A stretch of 64,000 nt of DNA from Rutidosis leptorrhynchoides (lineage: Eukaryota; Streptophyta; Magnoliopsida; Asterales; Asteraceae). The translations under genes were made by a program, and so were the position numbers. The DNA lies in NCBI RefSeq assembly GCF_046630445.1, contig NC_092341.1, positions 255,593,501-255,657,500 on the forward strand. Reading direction: 5' to 3'. Shown one piece after another: positions 38,601 to 49,666 of this stretch (its first letter is position 1; each line of letters begins with the position of its first letter). The notes beneath the pieces are model-generated. The model made no database searches and had not been told where the DNA came from. It saw only the letters and a list, made by a program, of their open reading frames with translations.

Positions 38601-39662
38601 TGGTCCGCCGTCCTTTCGCTTGTTGGGACACTCATTTCTGAAGTGGCCCGTCTGTCCGCATTCATAACATTTTCTCAGTCCATTGGGGTTCGGCTTCCCA
38701 GTCATGGTGGTGATCTTGCAGTCCCTGCCAATATGCCCGGTCTTTTTGCATTATTCACAAACAATGTTACAGTACCCGGTATGGTGCTTGTAGCACCTCT
38801 TGCACTGTGGTAGAGTACCCTTGTAGTTGGGGTTTGAGCCAGTGTTCGGGTTGGGGTTCCCACCGTTGTTGTTTCCTTTGAAACCCTCATGTCACTTCAC
38901 CGGGTTTTGATCATAGGCTCTACCCTTGTTGTTATCCCATTTACGCTTATCACTACTACCCGCTTCGGATTTTGCCTTTTCCGATTCATCGATGATGATT
39001 TGGTTCATTAAGGTATGCGCCATGCGCATTGCTTCCGGGATATTGGGTGGCTTAGACGAGGTGACATTTCCCTTAATGGACTTAGGAAGTCCCCACAAAT
39101 ACCTTTCCATACGTTTAAACTCCGGAGTAACCATGGTAGGACACATCAGGGCTAATTCTAGATACCTACGGTTGTAACCATCGAGGTCGTTTCCCACAAC
39201 CTTCAACTGCATAAACTCAATCTCCATTTTCTGGATCTCGGTCCTAGGGCAATATTCTTCAATCATGGCCCCCTTGAAATCTTCCCACGGCGTAGCATAC
39301 GCCTCGTCAATACCCTTTGCTTGAGCCAGAGTGTTCCACCAAGTTAGTGCGCCGTCTGATAGCGTACATGAAGCATACTTGGTTTTGTTCGCCTCTGAGC
39401 AGTTACTAACTCGGAACACAGATTCTAATTTCTCAAACCACCTAGTGAGACCAACCGGTCCCTCAGTTCCACTAAAGTTGTAGGGCTTGCAGCTTTGAAA
39501 CTCTTTGTATGTACACCCATTACGAATGGGCTGGATAACCGGTGGCGGTGGAGCTTGGGGGTTCATTTCTGCTAAAGCTGCGGCGACTCGTTCATTGATC
39601 ATTTTCTCGATTTGGGCTGCGGTGGGTGTTGATCTTCCGTTGGCCATTGATGTTCTAAACAA
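35678..39662 (-). pseudogene. Element A gag-pol, main part
   Basis: Gag probably starts at MANGRS (39647). Comparison with B shows the following lesions: TGA at 38892 (CGA in B), TAA near 38753 inside the second zinc knuckle, a 3-base loss after the reverse transcriptase FIDD motif (about 37475), TAA at 37413 (CAA in B), one extra A near 37205, TGA at 36803 (CGA in B), TAA at 35780 (CAA in B), and a deletion of several bases near 35720. The reverse transcriptase also has Arg to Cys (IDYCELNK). Protease LFDTGADRS, the integrase HHCC residues (including KCLTCSK) and D, D, E remain. The frame is cut by element B at 35678 and resumes at 15411. This copy cannot make a full polyprotein. Confidence 0.9.
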
Positions 39663-39945
39663 AATTTTTGACTCAAGTCAAAATCCTTTATTCAAATAGT
39701 AATAATACAGTATATGGTAACCAACATGGAATCAACACATCACATGTTTATTAAGTAATGCAACCAAGTACAAATACCACAGAATCATCATACAGTAACG
39801 TAAATAGAACACCGTGCAAGAATTAAATAACGCAAAGTTCCATTCATTAATAATAAGTTGCATACATCTGCATAGGATCGTACAATACATAAGTGAAATA
39901 TAAAACTACAAATGAGATTATATAATGAAATCTACTACAAATGTC

Positions 39946-40815
39946 CTATGGTGATGGTGGGTGTAGGATGTCCATTACGTGGGACATCTGGTCCTCTAGC
40001 TCAGTGACCCGAGCACGGAGGATCTCCACTTCCCTCGTCAGTTCCTCGACAGAAGGAGATGGTGGGGCAGGCAGTGCAGTCGGTACAGGTGGTGCTGGTG
40101 GTGCAGATGGTCCGGCTCTAGAAGTGGATGGTGCACAGCGGTAAGGCTTACGGATGAAGGGATCAGCAGGATACTGCACAAGCCGCTTACGGGCGTTAAC
40201 CCTACGACGCCAACCATGAGCGACAATGAATGGTCGACCTCCATTAATCCCTGGAATGACGGTACCATCGAAACGGTACCGCTTCTTCGACGGGGTGGAG
40301 GGTGGCTGTACAGGTGCATCATCAGGGTCCTCATCTGAATCCTCGTCACTAGAGTCGTTAGAGGATGAGTCGTCGAATGAAGAATCGGCGGATAATGGGT
40401 CGTCTAAATCGGCTGGGGGTGGCTGCATGGGTGGCTCTCCTCGGGCGGCCATCATCTATCGGTATCTGCCAGGTCCGATCGGCACGAGACGTCCATCAGG
40501 AAGGCGTCGGCACCAATGGTTATGCTCATTACGGACCGGACCTTCTCTAAGTTCCACGGGAATCACAGCACCACCGGGATGGTGCTGTGGCTCCGGAGGT
40601 CCTGGGGCAAGTGGAGCTGAAATGTACGGTGGGTCCTCGGCTCCGTCTGAGGTAATCACTGGGCCGGGTGCATGGATACTAGCTCCGGAGGACGAAGCGC
40701 TTGAGTCATTGGATGGTGTCGACGACGGGATCTGAGAATCGGCAACGATGGCAGGTGAGGTGGTTGATGAGTCTGTGTCGCTGTCCAAAATGATGACAGG
40801 TGGAATATCTGACAT
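39946..40815 (-). pseudogene. Extra ORF of element A between primer site and gag
   Basis: A single frame of 289 codons starting MSDIPP and ending HPPSP, broken only by TAG at 40456 where B has CAG. It has the same layout as the ORF in B: VIILDSDTDSS near the N terminus, APLAPGP and EPQHHPGG, then HNHWCRRLPDGRL, an acidic Ser/Asp tract (40410-40330), YRFDGTVIPGINGG, HGWRRRVNARKR, ADPFIRKPYR, a Pro/Ala tract and a four-heptad coiled coil (VEELTREVEILRARVTELED). No transmembrane segment or signal peptide is visible. The N-terminal third differs from B at roughly a quarter of residues by eye, far more than reverse transcriptase does, but the listed islands are kept. Function unknown; the coiled coil suggests oligomerisation or Gag contact. 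Confidence 0.8.
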
Positions 40816-41152
40816 CTGAATAAGGAAAAATAACTTTTACCATGTCAGTAAGTCATAAAGCAAGCACGTATTAGGCAAAGTAACTACGACATTCTAAATC
40901 ATGTGTAACAGTAAGTAGCATGGCAATAACGGCAAGTATCATGCAATCGAAAATAGATAATAGCATGCAGTAGTGAAGTCATGTAGTAGCATACGACATA
41001 TAGCAGTAAAAGTAAGCAGCAGCATGCAGCAAATTCCGCAGAAACAAGTAAACTAGCAAGTTGTAGATTAGTCCTATTAGTGAATCCTACTCGGGTCGGT
41101 CCAGACTCACTAATGCAACCTAATTCCCTACAACCAATGCTCTGATACCAAA
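40816..41152 (-). other. Leader and primer-binding site of element A
   Basis: About 335 bp without an ORF of note. TGGTATCAGAGC (minus strand, 41139-41150) is two bases inside the LTR. Confidence 0.85.
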
Positions 41153-44100
41153 TGTGATGCCCCGTACAAAACCATCGTGTACGAATCATCAACAACAAGA
41201 TCATTACAAGGTCAAATACTATATGCGGTTTCAAAAGAAGTTTGCATTCATGAATAAAGGTGATGTCTTAACCAACATCAAATATCTTACAACAAAAGTA
41301 TGCTTCAATGAACAGAAACAATTAGTAATAGTACGTGATCCGATGGTCGTTACAAATCATTGTTTCAAAAGGTAACATAGTTTGAATGCAAATAAAATGT
41401 TTCATGCGGTGACAACTCTAACAAGCGCAGCGGGTGTCTACAAGGCATGACTAGTATAACAGCGGAAGCAAGCAAACCTTAAGCACCTGAGAAAAACATG
41501 CTTAAAAACGTCAACACAAAGGTTGGTGAGCTATAGTTAAAGTATAACAGTAATTTAAGGTAGGCCACGAGATTTCAGTGCTTCAACAGCGTTTCAAAAT
41601 AGTATGAAAAGTATATGTATAACCGTGGACACTTGGTAACTAACTTAACATTTATCACCCCATAAAAGTACACTTGGCGAGTGCTTATGTTTACGAAGTA
41701 TTAAACATCCGTTAAATGCTAGCGCTACTAGCCCGAGTGTGGATGTCAAACCCTATGGATCCATATCTAAGATTCGCGTTCACCGGTTCAAAGACCAATG
41801 ACTAAACGTTACCGAGCTAAGGGGAAAGTTTATGCCGTTGTATAACCCACACATATATAAAGTTTAAGTACTCGTGCCTAGTATGTAAAACATAAAATGC
41901 GTATGTATTCTCAGTTCCCAAAATAGTTAAAGTAAAAAGGGATGCTATAACTCACAGTGAAAAAGTAGTAGTAAAGTTGACTCGGGAAAAGTAAGCAAGT
42001 ACGTTTGTCCAAAAGGTTCTCAACCTAAGTCAAAAGTTACTAAGTCAGTAAATAGTCCCAATAGGTTTAAATGTATGTAAATTAGGTCTTAAGTATCATC
42101 ATCATTCATCATCAAACAAAAAGTATAAAATAAGCTTCATTCTAGAAAAGAGTTTAAAACAAAGGCTGAATTCGATCAGTCGCCACGGCCTCTATACAAA
42201 CTGAATTGAGGTGGGACCAGTGTCCATGGCTCCGTATATGAGTCCTTTAGTTACTTTAAAAATTCCAGAACCAAACTCGTCTTTGTTTGACCGTGGCGAC
42301 GGTTTAAGTGCGAGTAGGTCAGAATTTTCAGCACAACGTTAAAAGGACATAGTGACGTTCGGAGGGCCATAGATCCTAAACCGTAACTCGGATTAAGACG
42401 AGTCTTAAATGAAAAATTATCTACTCGAACAGGGATAACTGAAAATCAACTTTACAGTAGCCCAGGTATTCTGATCAGACCCCAAAAATGGTAGGTTTAG
42501 TGTTCCGGTGGGTTCTTGGTGCTCGATGCTCATCACGGTTCTCATCCTTGATGCATATAGCTTCAAGTGTACAACTCGTTGATGTGTTTGCATCATCTTT
42601 ACCAAGTTTTGACCATCATAACACAAGTGTAAGTCTAAGATAAGTAGCACAACTCAATTAAGTGTTGCAAGTAGTTTGATGAACCAAAGTTACATCAGGA
42701 TCTTAGATCCGACACATACATGAACTCTAAAAGTAATATTAAGCTACAAACTTGAAAGTAAACTAAATAATTAAGATCTTAAGTTGTAGAACATAGTTCT
42801 TAGTTAGATCTTGAAGATCCAATACCCAAAAGTCTAGATCTAAAGTTACTAAGTTAAATCCTAAGTCATAACACTTGAATCTTTACTTTAATGAAACCAT
42901 AAGTTATGAAACTTAGATTCTCATCTTGTAAAGTGTATGTAAGCTCATAAGCCCTTGTTTGCAACAAAATTAGAAGACCATAAGCTATAGAAACTTAGAT
43001 CTTTCATAAGTATATGAAGTTATAACTAGAAAGTTATACTTCCATGTTCTTGAACTTATAAAGTTAACTTTAGTTTCAAGAAGTATGAGATCAAGATTAA
43101 CTTGTAATACTTGACCATTAAACCATAATAACGAATTCAAAAGTACAAGAAATGAAGAAATAAACTAATCTACAAGTTATTAAGTTCATGGTTGTTCATA
43201 CTTTTAAAGATTCAAGCCAAGGCTTTGATCTTTAAGAAAGTAAACCTTAAGTTTACAAACATAAACACAAGTAATGATTTTACAACTCATGAACTTTATT
43301 TCTTTAAAACATTAAGTGTAGAACCATAACTAGAAAGTTTAGGTTCTTGTATGTTCTTGTATGAACAAGATGATATGAAGAACAAACTAGAAAGTTTGAT
43401 TCTTACAATTAGTAAGTAAACAACAACAAACAACTACAAGTAACAAAGCAAGTAAATGATGATGATATGGATGCTTATATTTCGGTTTTGAAGAGAAAAA
43501 AAGAAAGTAGAAATAAAGCTTGTAACTTACAAGAAAAGAGAGAAAAGATGAGAGAAAGTTGCAAGTATTTTTGTGTGTGTGTGAAATGAGGTGAACTAGC
43601 AAATAAGTAATCAAATAATTTGAAAATGAACTCCCCCACCACCCTACTTGGCCGACGGTCAAGGCTCCCAACAAGGTAAGGTTCAAATCTACTTTCTACA
43701 TGGGAGAGTGGTGTGAGCTTGAAGTAGTATTAAAGCTAAATGGTTATGGGAACAAGGTGTAAAGATACAAGTAACTAGATTCCTTTACTTATGTTAATTA
43801 ATCCATGCTTCCATTAGTAAATCACTAGCTTAAATGATGGGCTTACAAGTCCATTAAGTGTGTAGGGTGGGCTTCCAAGTCCATATCAAATAATAAAAGC
43901 CCAAGTTCAAGTAAGTATGCAATTAATCAAATAAAGCCCAGGTAATTAACTAGTAACCTTAGTTAATTAAAATGACTAATAATAATTAATCATGAATGTA
44001 AATAATATTCAAAAATATTATTGGTGAAAAGTACGTGTGTCACAAAGACGAGTCGGGCATGTAAAGTCAAGTACGGTAGCAAGTAAATGTATAAAAATAC

Positions 44101-44168
44101 ATTCATTAAACACAAGCATTAATAATAAATATTATTAATTAAACGTTGGAAAATCCAGGGTCGTTACA
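41153..44168 (-). repeat. 5' LTR of element A
   Basis: 3016 bp, TGTGATGCCCC to GGGTCGTTACA, directly followed by the AAATT duplication and the rest of the Reina-like element's primer site. The shared hairpin block is at about 41485-41535. Confidence 0.92.
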
Positions 44169-44172
44169 AAAT

Positions 44173-44184
44173 TGGTATCAGAGC
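44173..44184 (+). other. Primer-binding site of the Reina-like element
   Basis: TGGTATCAGAGC. In the uninterrupted element it would lie three bases after the LTR; it is now 39 kb away because element A inserted between them. The first T belongs to the AAATT duplication. Confidence 0.9.
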
Positions 44185-44225
44185 GATTTCCTGGCTACGA
44201 AATCGATTCTTTTCAACTCACACCA

Positions 44226-47200
44226 ATGGCGGTTTCAACTAGGGCAAATTCTGGTGAAGATAGCAATTCACTTGAAACTTTGCGATCTACTGTAGCTGCT
44301 CTGAGACAGACGGTAGCTGCAATGGCTACCAAGTTAGATGACGTCATCCTACAACAAAGGTACCTGTCAACTAACAGAAATGGCGATGGTCAGAACAATA
44401 AGAATACACAAATGGCTAGATTCACAAAACTGGAGTTTCCAAAGTTTGATGGAGAGGTTATACATGTGTAATCAATTCTTCATTGGAGACAGAATTAAGG
44501 AGAATGAAAAAGTGAGGCTGGCATCAATTCATATGTACAAGAGAGCCCTAGTATGGCATCAACAATTTGTCAAGACACATGGTGAAGAGGTTGATTGGCT
44601 AGTATATGCAGAAACTGTGCAGAAGAGATTTGGATCTACAATTGAAGATCCATTAGCTGAACTCAAGAATTTGAGGCAAAATGGATCTTTGAAGGTCTAT
44701 AATGATGAATTTGAACAATTGCTAAATAAGACTGAAGTAACTGATAAACAATCCATCAGTTTCTATTTAGCTGGGTTACAAAAAGATATAGAGCTTCCTG
44801 TGAGGATGTTTAAACCTCATACTTTAGAAGATGCCATGGGGTTGGCCAGGATGCAAGAAGAAACTATTGTTGTTACTAAGAGAAGGTACAACACTCCATT
44901 ACTCCCAACTCCTAAGTCCACTGTTACAACTAGTACATCAAGGTTCAATTCACAAGGAAATGGGAGGTTAAAGGAGGGAAATAATCAAATGGCATTGGCT
45001 ACATCATCCTATAACAACACATCAAGAATTAATTCATCACAGTATGCTAATAGAAGGCAGTTGACTCAAAAAGAGTTAGATGAAAAACGTGCCAAGCATT
45101 TGTGTTTTTATTGTGATCAAAAATATGCACCAGGGCACAAATGTAGTGGGCAATTGTATTCTTTAGAGGTATTAGCATGCAAAGAACAAGAAATGGAAGA
45201 CTCTGATGAAATCTTGGAACCAAATGTAGCCATGAATGATAACAATGAAATGTGCAGTTCAGAGTTTAAGAAACCATTGATCTCCTTAAATGCACTAACT
45301 GGTACCAACACCTATCAAACAATGAGAGTGGTAGGAACTATGCAGAAACAAGTGGTTAACATTTTGATTGACTCTAGAAGTACTCATAACTTCCTAGATC
45401 TGCATACTGCAAAAAGGTTGGGTTGCAGGTTCAAGAGCATAGAACCAATGATGGTATTTGTGCCTGGGGGGTAATAAAATAATAAGTTCAAGTGAATGTG
45501 TATGTTTTAGCTGGGTTATTTGTGGTCAAACCTTTGTTAGTGATATGGTGTTAATACCATTGGGAGGTAGTGAGATGGTTCTTGGCATCTAATGGCTTAA
45601 GACATTAGGAAATATTAAATGGAATTTTGAAGAATTGAAGATGTCTTTTGTCTACAAAGGGAAGAAGTTGGAGTTGAGAGGGAAACACAAGATGCCTTCT
45701 CAGCTGCAGGAGGGAAAGGATATTGTTAAGTCTTTATCTCAGCCCATTGCCCAATGTAATGCTATGCACCTGTGTGTGTACCCTGCAACACTTTGGAATC
45801 TGGAATTACCAGCAGACAAGTCAAAAAGAGATAAGGTTAGTCCCTGCCCTGAAATTATAGAACTTTTGGCTACATTCCAAAGTGTATTTGAAGTACCTAC
45901 TGGTCTACCACCTAAAAGATCATTTGACCATAAGATTCCACTCAAACAAGGGACACAACCTATCAATATAAGGCCATATAGGCACCCACCTAGTCAAAAA
46001 GATGCTATTGAAAGCATGGTACAAGAGTTATTGGATACTGGAGTGATTAGGGTTAGTCAAAGTCCCTATTCTGCCCCTATAGTAATGGTGAAGAAGAAAT
46101 ATTGCACATGGAGGATGTGCATTGATTATAGGGAACTCAATAAACATACAGTTAAAGATAAATTTCCTATCCCAATAATTGAGGAACTAATAGATGAGCT
46201 TAGTGGTTCATGCTTCTTTTCAAAATTAGACCTCAGATCTGGATATCACCAAATTCGCATGTATGAAGATGATATTGCAAAGACTGCATTCAGAACACAT
46301 GAAGGCCATTATGAGTTTTTGGTGATGCCTTTTGGACTCACAAATGCTCCATCCACATTCCAGGCTTTGATGAATGATGTGTTCAAACCCTTTTTGAGGA
46401 AATTTACATTGGTTTTCTTTGATGATATCTTGGTGTATAGTCCAAGTATGGAAGCACATTTGTATCATCTGAAAATGATATTGCAGACAATGGAAAAGCA
46501 TCAACTCTGTGCCAAAATGTCAAAATGCACTTTTGCTACTCATGAGGTGGAATACCTAGGTCATGTTATCTCTGTAAAAAGAGTGTCAACTGACCCTACT
46601 AAGGCCCAATTTAAAGCAGCTACTTGGGTTCTTAGGGTTAACAGGGTACTACAGAAAATTTATCAAGAATTACTCCATCATTAGCTTGCCTTTAACCAAA
46701 CTATTAAAGAAGGATGCTTTTATCTGGTCAGAAGAGGCAACCCAGGCATTTGAAACATTGAAGTTAGCAATGCAAAAGGCTCCAGTACTTAAGCTACCTG
46801 ACTTTGATAAAACTTTCATTCTTGAAACAGATGCATCTGGGTAGGGGTTGGTGCAGTGTTACATCAAGAGGGCCACCCTATAGCATACTTGAGCAAGTCT
46901 TTATCCATAAGGCACCAAGGGTTGTCCACATATGAAAAGGAGTTTATGGCAGTTATTTTAGCTTTGGAAAAATGGAGGGGTTACCTGCTGGATAGGCACT
47001 TTATTATTAAGATTGATCATATCAGCCTTAAGTATCTGCTTGATCAGAGAATATCTACACCAACACAAATGAAGTGGTTGCCTAAGCTCATGGGATTTGA
47101 CTATGAGATAGTTTACAAGAAGGGATGTGAGAATGCAGCTGCAGATGCTTTATCTCGAGTGCAGGGTATTGGTCAACTCTTTCAAATTCAATTGACTTCC

Positions 47201-48651
47201 ATAAGTCATAATTTGCAGGATCAAATAACCAAAAGTGTGGCTGAAGATGTTGACCTACAACAAATAATTGCTAAACTGAGTATGGATCCAGCTCAGGCTA
47301 AGCACTATTCTTGGCATAATGGGATTTTACATAGGAAAAATAAGGTGGTAATTGGTGCTGATAATACATTGAGGCTATCATTACTCAAACACTTCCACAG
47401 TGACTATTTAGGGGGGCATTCTGGTTCTCAGGCCACTTTCAAAAGGTTGGCTGCTTGTTTTTATTGGAATCACATGAGAAGGCATGTCAAGGATTTTGTT
47501 AGAAACTGTGATGTGTGTCAAAGATGTAAACCAGATTTGACACAAAATCCAGGTCTGTTACAACCACTTCCAATACCTAGTAGAATTTGGTCAGAAATCT
47601 CTATGGATTTCATTGAAGGCTTGCCAAAATCTGGAGGCAAGGATGTTATCTTTGTAGTAGTAGACAGATTAAGTATGCTCATTTCATACCCCTATCCCAC
47701 CCATTTACAGCCTCTCAAGTAGCTATGGCTTTTATGGATAATGTTTACAAGCTTCATGGTTTACCATCAGTCATAGTGAGTGATAGGGACAAGGTTTTCA
47801 CAAGTATGTTTTGGAAGGATTTTTTCAAGTTTCTCAATGTCAGTTTGCATCTATTCACTGCCTATCATCCACAGACAGATGGGCAAACTGAAGTGGTGAA
47901 TAGGAGCATTGAGTGCTACTTAAGGTGTATGACAGGTAAACAACCAAAACAATGGCTTAGGTGGTTATCTCTGGCTGAGTTCTAGTATAATTCTAATTTT
48001 CATACAGCCATACAGACCACCCCTTTTGAAGTAGTCTATGGTCAGACTCCCTTGACTGCCACTACATATGTACCTGGTCATAGCAAGGTAGAAGCTGTAG
48101 ACAGGAGTTTGGTGGCCAGGGAAAATGCCATTGCTTTGCTCAAATTTCATATTAAAAGGGCACAAGATAGGATGAGGTATTATGCAGATAGGAAGAGAAC
48201 AGAAAGGGTGTTGCAGGTTGGTGATTGGGTTTATGTTAAATTGCAACCCTATAGACAAATCTCTTTGACGGGTGCAACTCAACACAAGTTTTCTCCTAAA
48301 TTCTATGGGCCCTTTCAAGTGTTACAGAAGATAGGAGAGGTTGCATACAAACTACAGTTGCCACAATCAACCTTGGTTCATCCTGTGTTTCATGTTTCTC
48401 AGCTCAAAAGCTATAAGGGGCCCACCCCTGTGCAGATGGGATTACTACCTCAACTGGATACCACAGGCCTCATCACTGCTAAACCTTATAAAATTTTGGA
48501 TAGGAAGATGGTTAAAAGAGACAACAGGCCAGATGTGCAATTTTTAGTTCAATGGGAAAATGGGTCGACTGATGATGCAACCTGGGAACGAGCTGCAGAG
48601 GTTATGGAACGTTTTCCAGAATTTAATTTTAATTCTTGTGGACAAGAATAA
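44226..48651 (+). pseudogene. Reina-like gag-pol, heavily broken
   Basis: Gag begins MAVSTRANSG. A deletion and frameshift near 44455 removes the usual segment after KFDGE. A CX2CX7HXC knuckle (CFYCDQKYAPGHKC) is near 45106. The protease reads LIDSRSTHNF where D-S/T-G is expected, so Gly is Arg. Frameshifts lie near 45470, 46610 (deletion between reverse transcriptase and RNase H), 46845 and 47680; stops lie at 45590 (TAA), 46842 (TAG) and 47983 (TAG where EFWYN-type Trp is expected). Reverse transcriptase keeps FFDDILVYS, integrase keeps the CDVC zinc pair and DRDKVF, and a chromodomain (VQFLVQWENGS, DATWERA) ends the protein at 48651. This is the most damaged polyprotein in the nest, as expected for the oldest element. 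Confidence 0.9.
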
Positions 48652-48654
48652 TTT

Positions 48655-48668
48655 GAAGGGAAGGAGAT
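48655..48668 (+). other. Polypurine tract of the Reina-like element
   Basis: GAAGGGAAGGAGAT lies directly before the 3' LTR. Confidence 0.8.
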
Positions 48669-49010
48669 TGTTATGAAGCTCACATGCTGCTCATGTGCAC
48701 ATTCAAGTCATGTGCAGAACATGTGCAATGCGCAGCATAATTCAAATCATGGAATAGGCGGGAGAATTTGTTGATAACAGATTCTTCAACAGAATCGTCC
48801 AACTGAATTAGAGATTGTTGTTGTTATATAGTTAGGATGTTCAATCGATTAGTTAGGCATTCAATTGTATTTCCTTTTCCCCAATTGTATTCTAATTTTC
48901 GTTATCAATAAAACCCTAATTTCAACTCTCGAAGCTTGTTCTTAATTGAAGTTTCCAGATTGAGATTGAGTAGTTCTTCGATTCATTCTGAATTCAAGAA
49001 TTACATAACA
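48669..49010 (+). repeat. 3' LTR of the Reina-like element
   Basis: 342 bp, TGTTATGAAGC to TTACATAACA, followed by the GTGCA duplication. Confidence 0.93.
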
Positions 49011-49666
49011 GTGCAATTTTTATTTTCTACCTTTCCAGATAACCCATCATTATGGACCACATCAGGTTACAGAAATAGACCATGATTGGTTCAATATTGA
49101 TGTTCTTAGTACTTTTTCTGTAGATATTATTATATTCCCCTAGTGATTTGCATCTTAATATCCTCACAGTAGATCAAAAATTCAAACCTCACAAGAAGTA
49201 TACCACATCTTGGGTGGCTATGAAAAGGGTCATAAACGGTCACGGATACAATTCAAAAAGTCAGAAACTTTCTAAAAAAAGAAGTGATGATTGGCCTCTA
49301 TGCTTCAAGAGCACCAACACTCCAAAACATGCCACAAATACAATAAATTGAACAAAATTAAGCATAAAATGTCTACTTGTCATTTCTTTTCTATAGAGAA
49401 GATTACAGGATACAAGCCTTGAATCGATCAATTCTAGTAAAGTCAAAAAATGGTTAATTGAATGGTTATGTATGACTCGTACTCGTACATCTGCTTTTAT
49501 GTGATCTAGTTCTACTCACTTATGTAAAACTAAAAGAGCCTTGTGTCAACCGACACTATATTTGTATGTGTTTACATGCATCTTAGGTGAGTAAGAATTA
49601 CAAAAGTATCTGCTGTCAAATGAAGAAACAAAGCAGGATGAAAGCAGGCCGTTGGTGGGCTAAAAT
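49011..49666. other. Spacer between the nest and the carrier gene 3' end
   Basis: 656 bp with no LTR, repeat or convincing ORF. Part of it is presumably the 3' untranslated region of the minus-strand carrier gene; its extent cannot be fixed from sequence alone. Confidence 0.5.

Larger units (their letters stand above)
4709..44168 (-). mobile_element. Tekay-like chromovirus A (nested host)
   Basis: A minus-strand Ty3/gypsy element flanked by the duplication AAATT (4704-4708 and 44169-44173). Its LTRs are 4709-14926 (split by element E) and 41153-44168. Its primer site is 41139-41150, the extra ORF 39946-40815, and gag-pol 35678-39662 continuing at 14938-15411. The pol gene is split by element B with duplication AAAGT. 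The chromodomain at the end of integrase and the three zinc knuckles in gag fit the Tekay/Del chromoviruses. The lineage name is inferred from memory of these families. Confidence 0.85.
4363..49010 (+). mobile_element. Reina-like chromovirus hosting a retrotransposon nest
   Basis: The element has 342-bp LTRs at 4363-4704 and 48669-49010 and a perfect target duplication GTGCA at 4358-4362 and 49011-49015. Its own sequence amounts to about 5.2 kb; the remaining 39.5 kb is element A and its contents. Small size, short LTRs, the gag type, the FFDD reverse transcriptase and a C-terminal chromodomain fit the Reina lineage of plant chromoviruses; the lineage is inference. The LTRs differ by about 8 of 342 positions by eye, nearly all transitions. 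The gag-pol reading frame is broken many times. Confidence 0.85.

Noticed and set aside
40226..40735. 169-codon plus-strand ORF opposite the extra ORF of A
   Set aside because: It is antisense to the extra ORF; its low-complexity composition follows from the Ser/Asp codons on the other strand, and in B the matching frame is not equally preserved.
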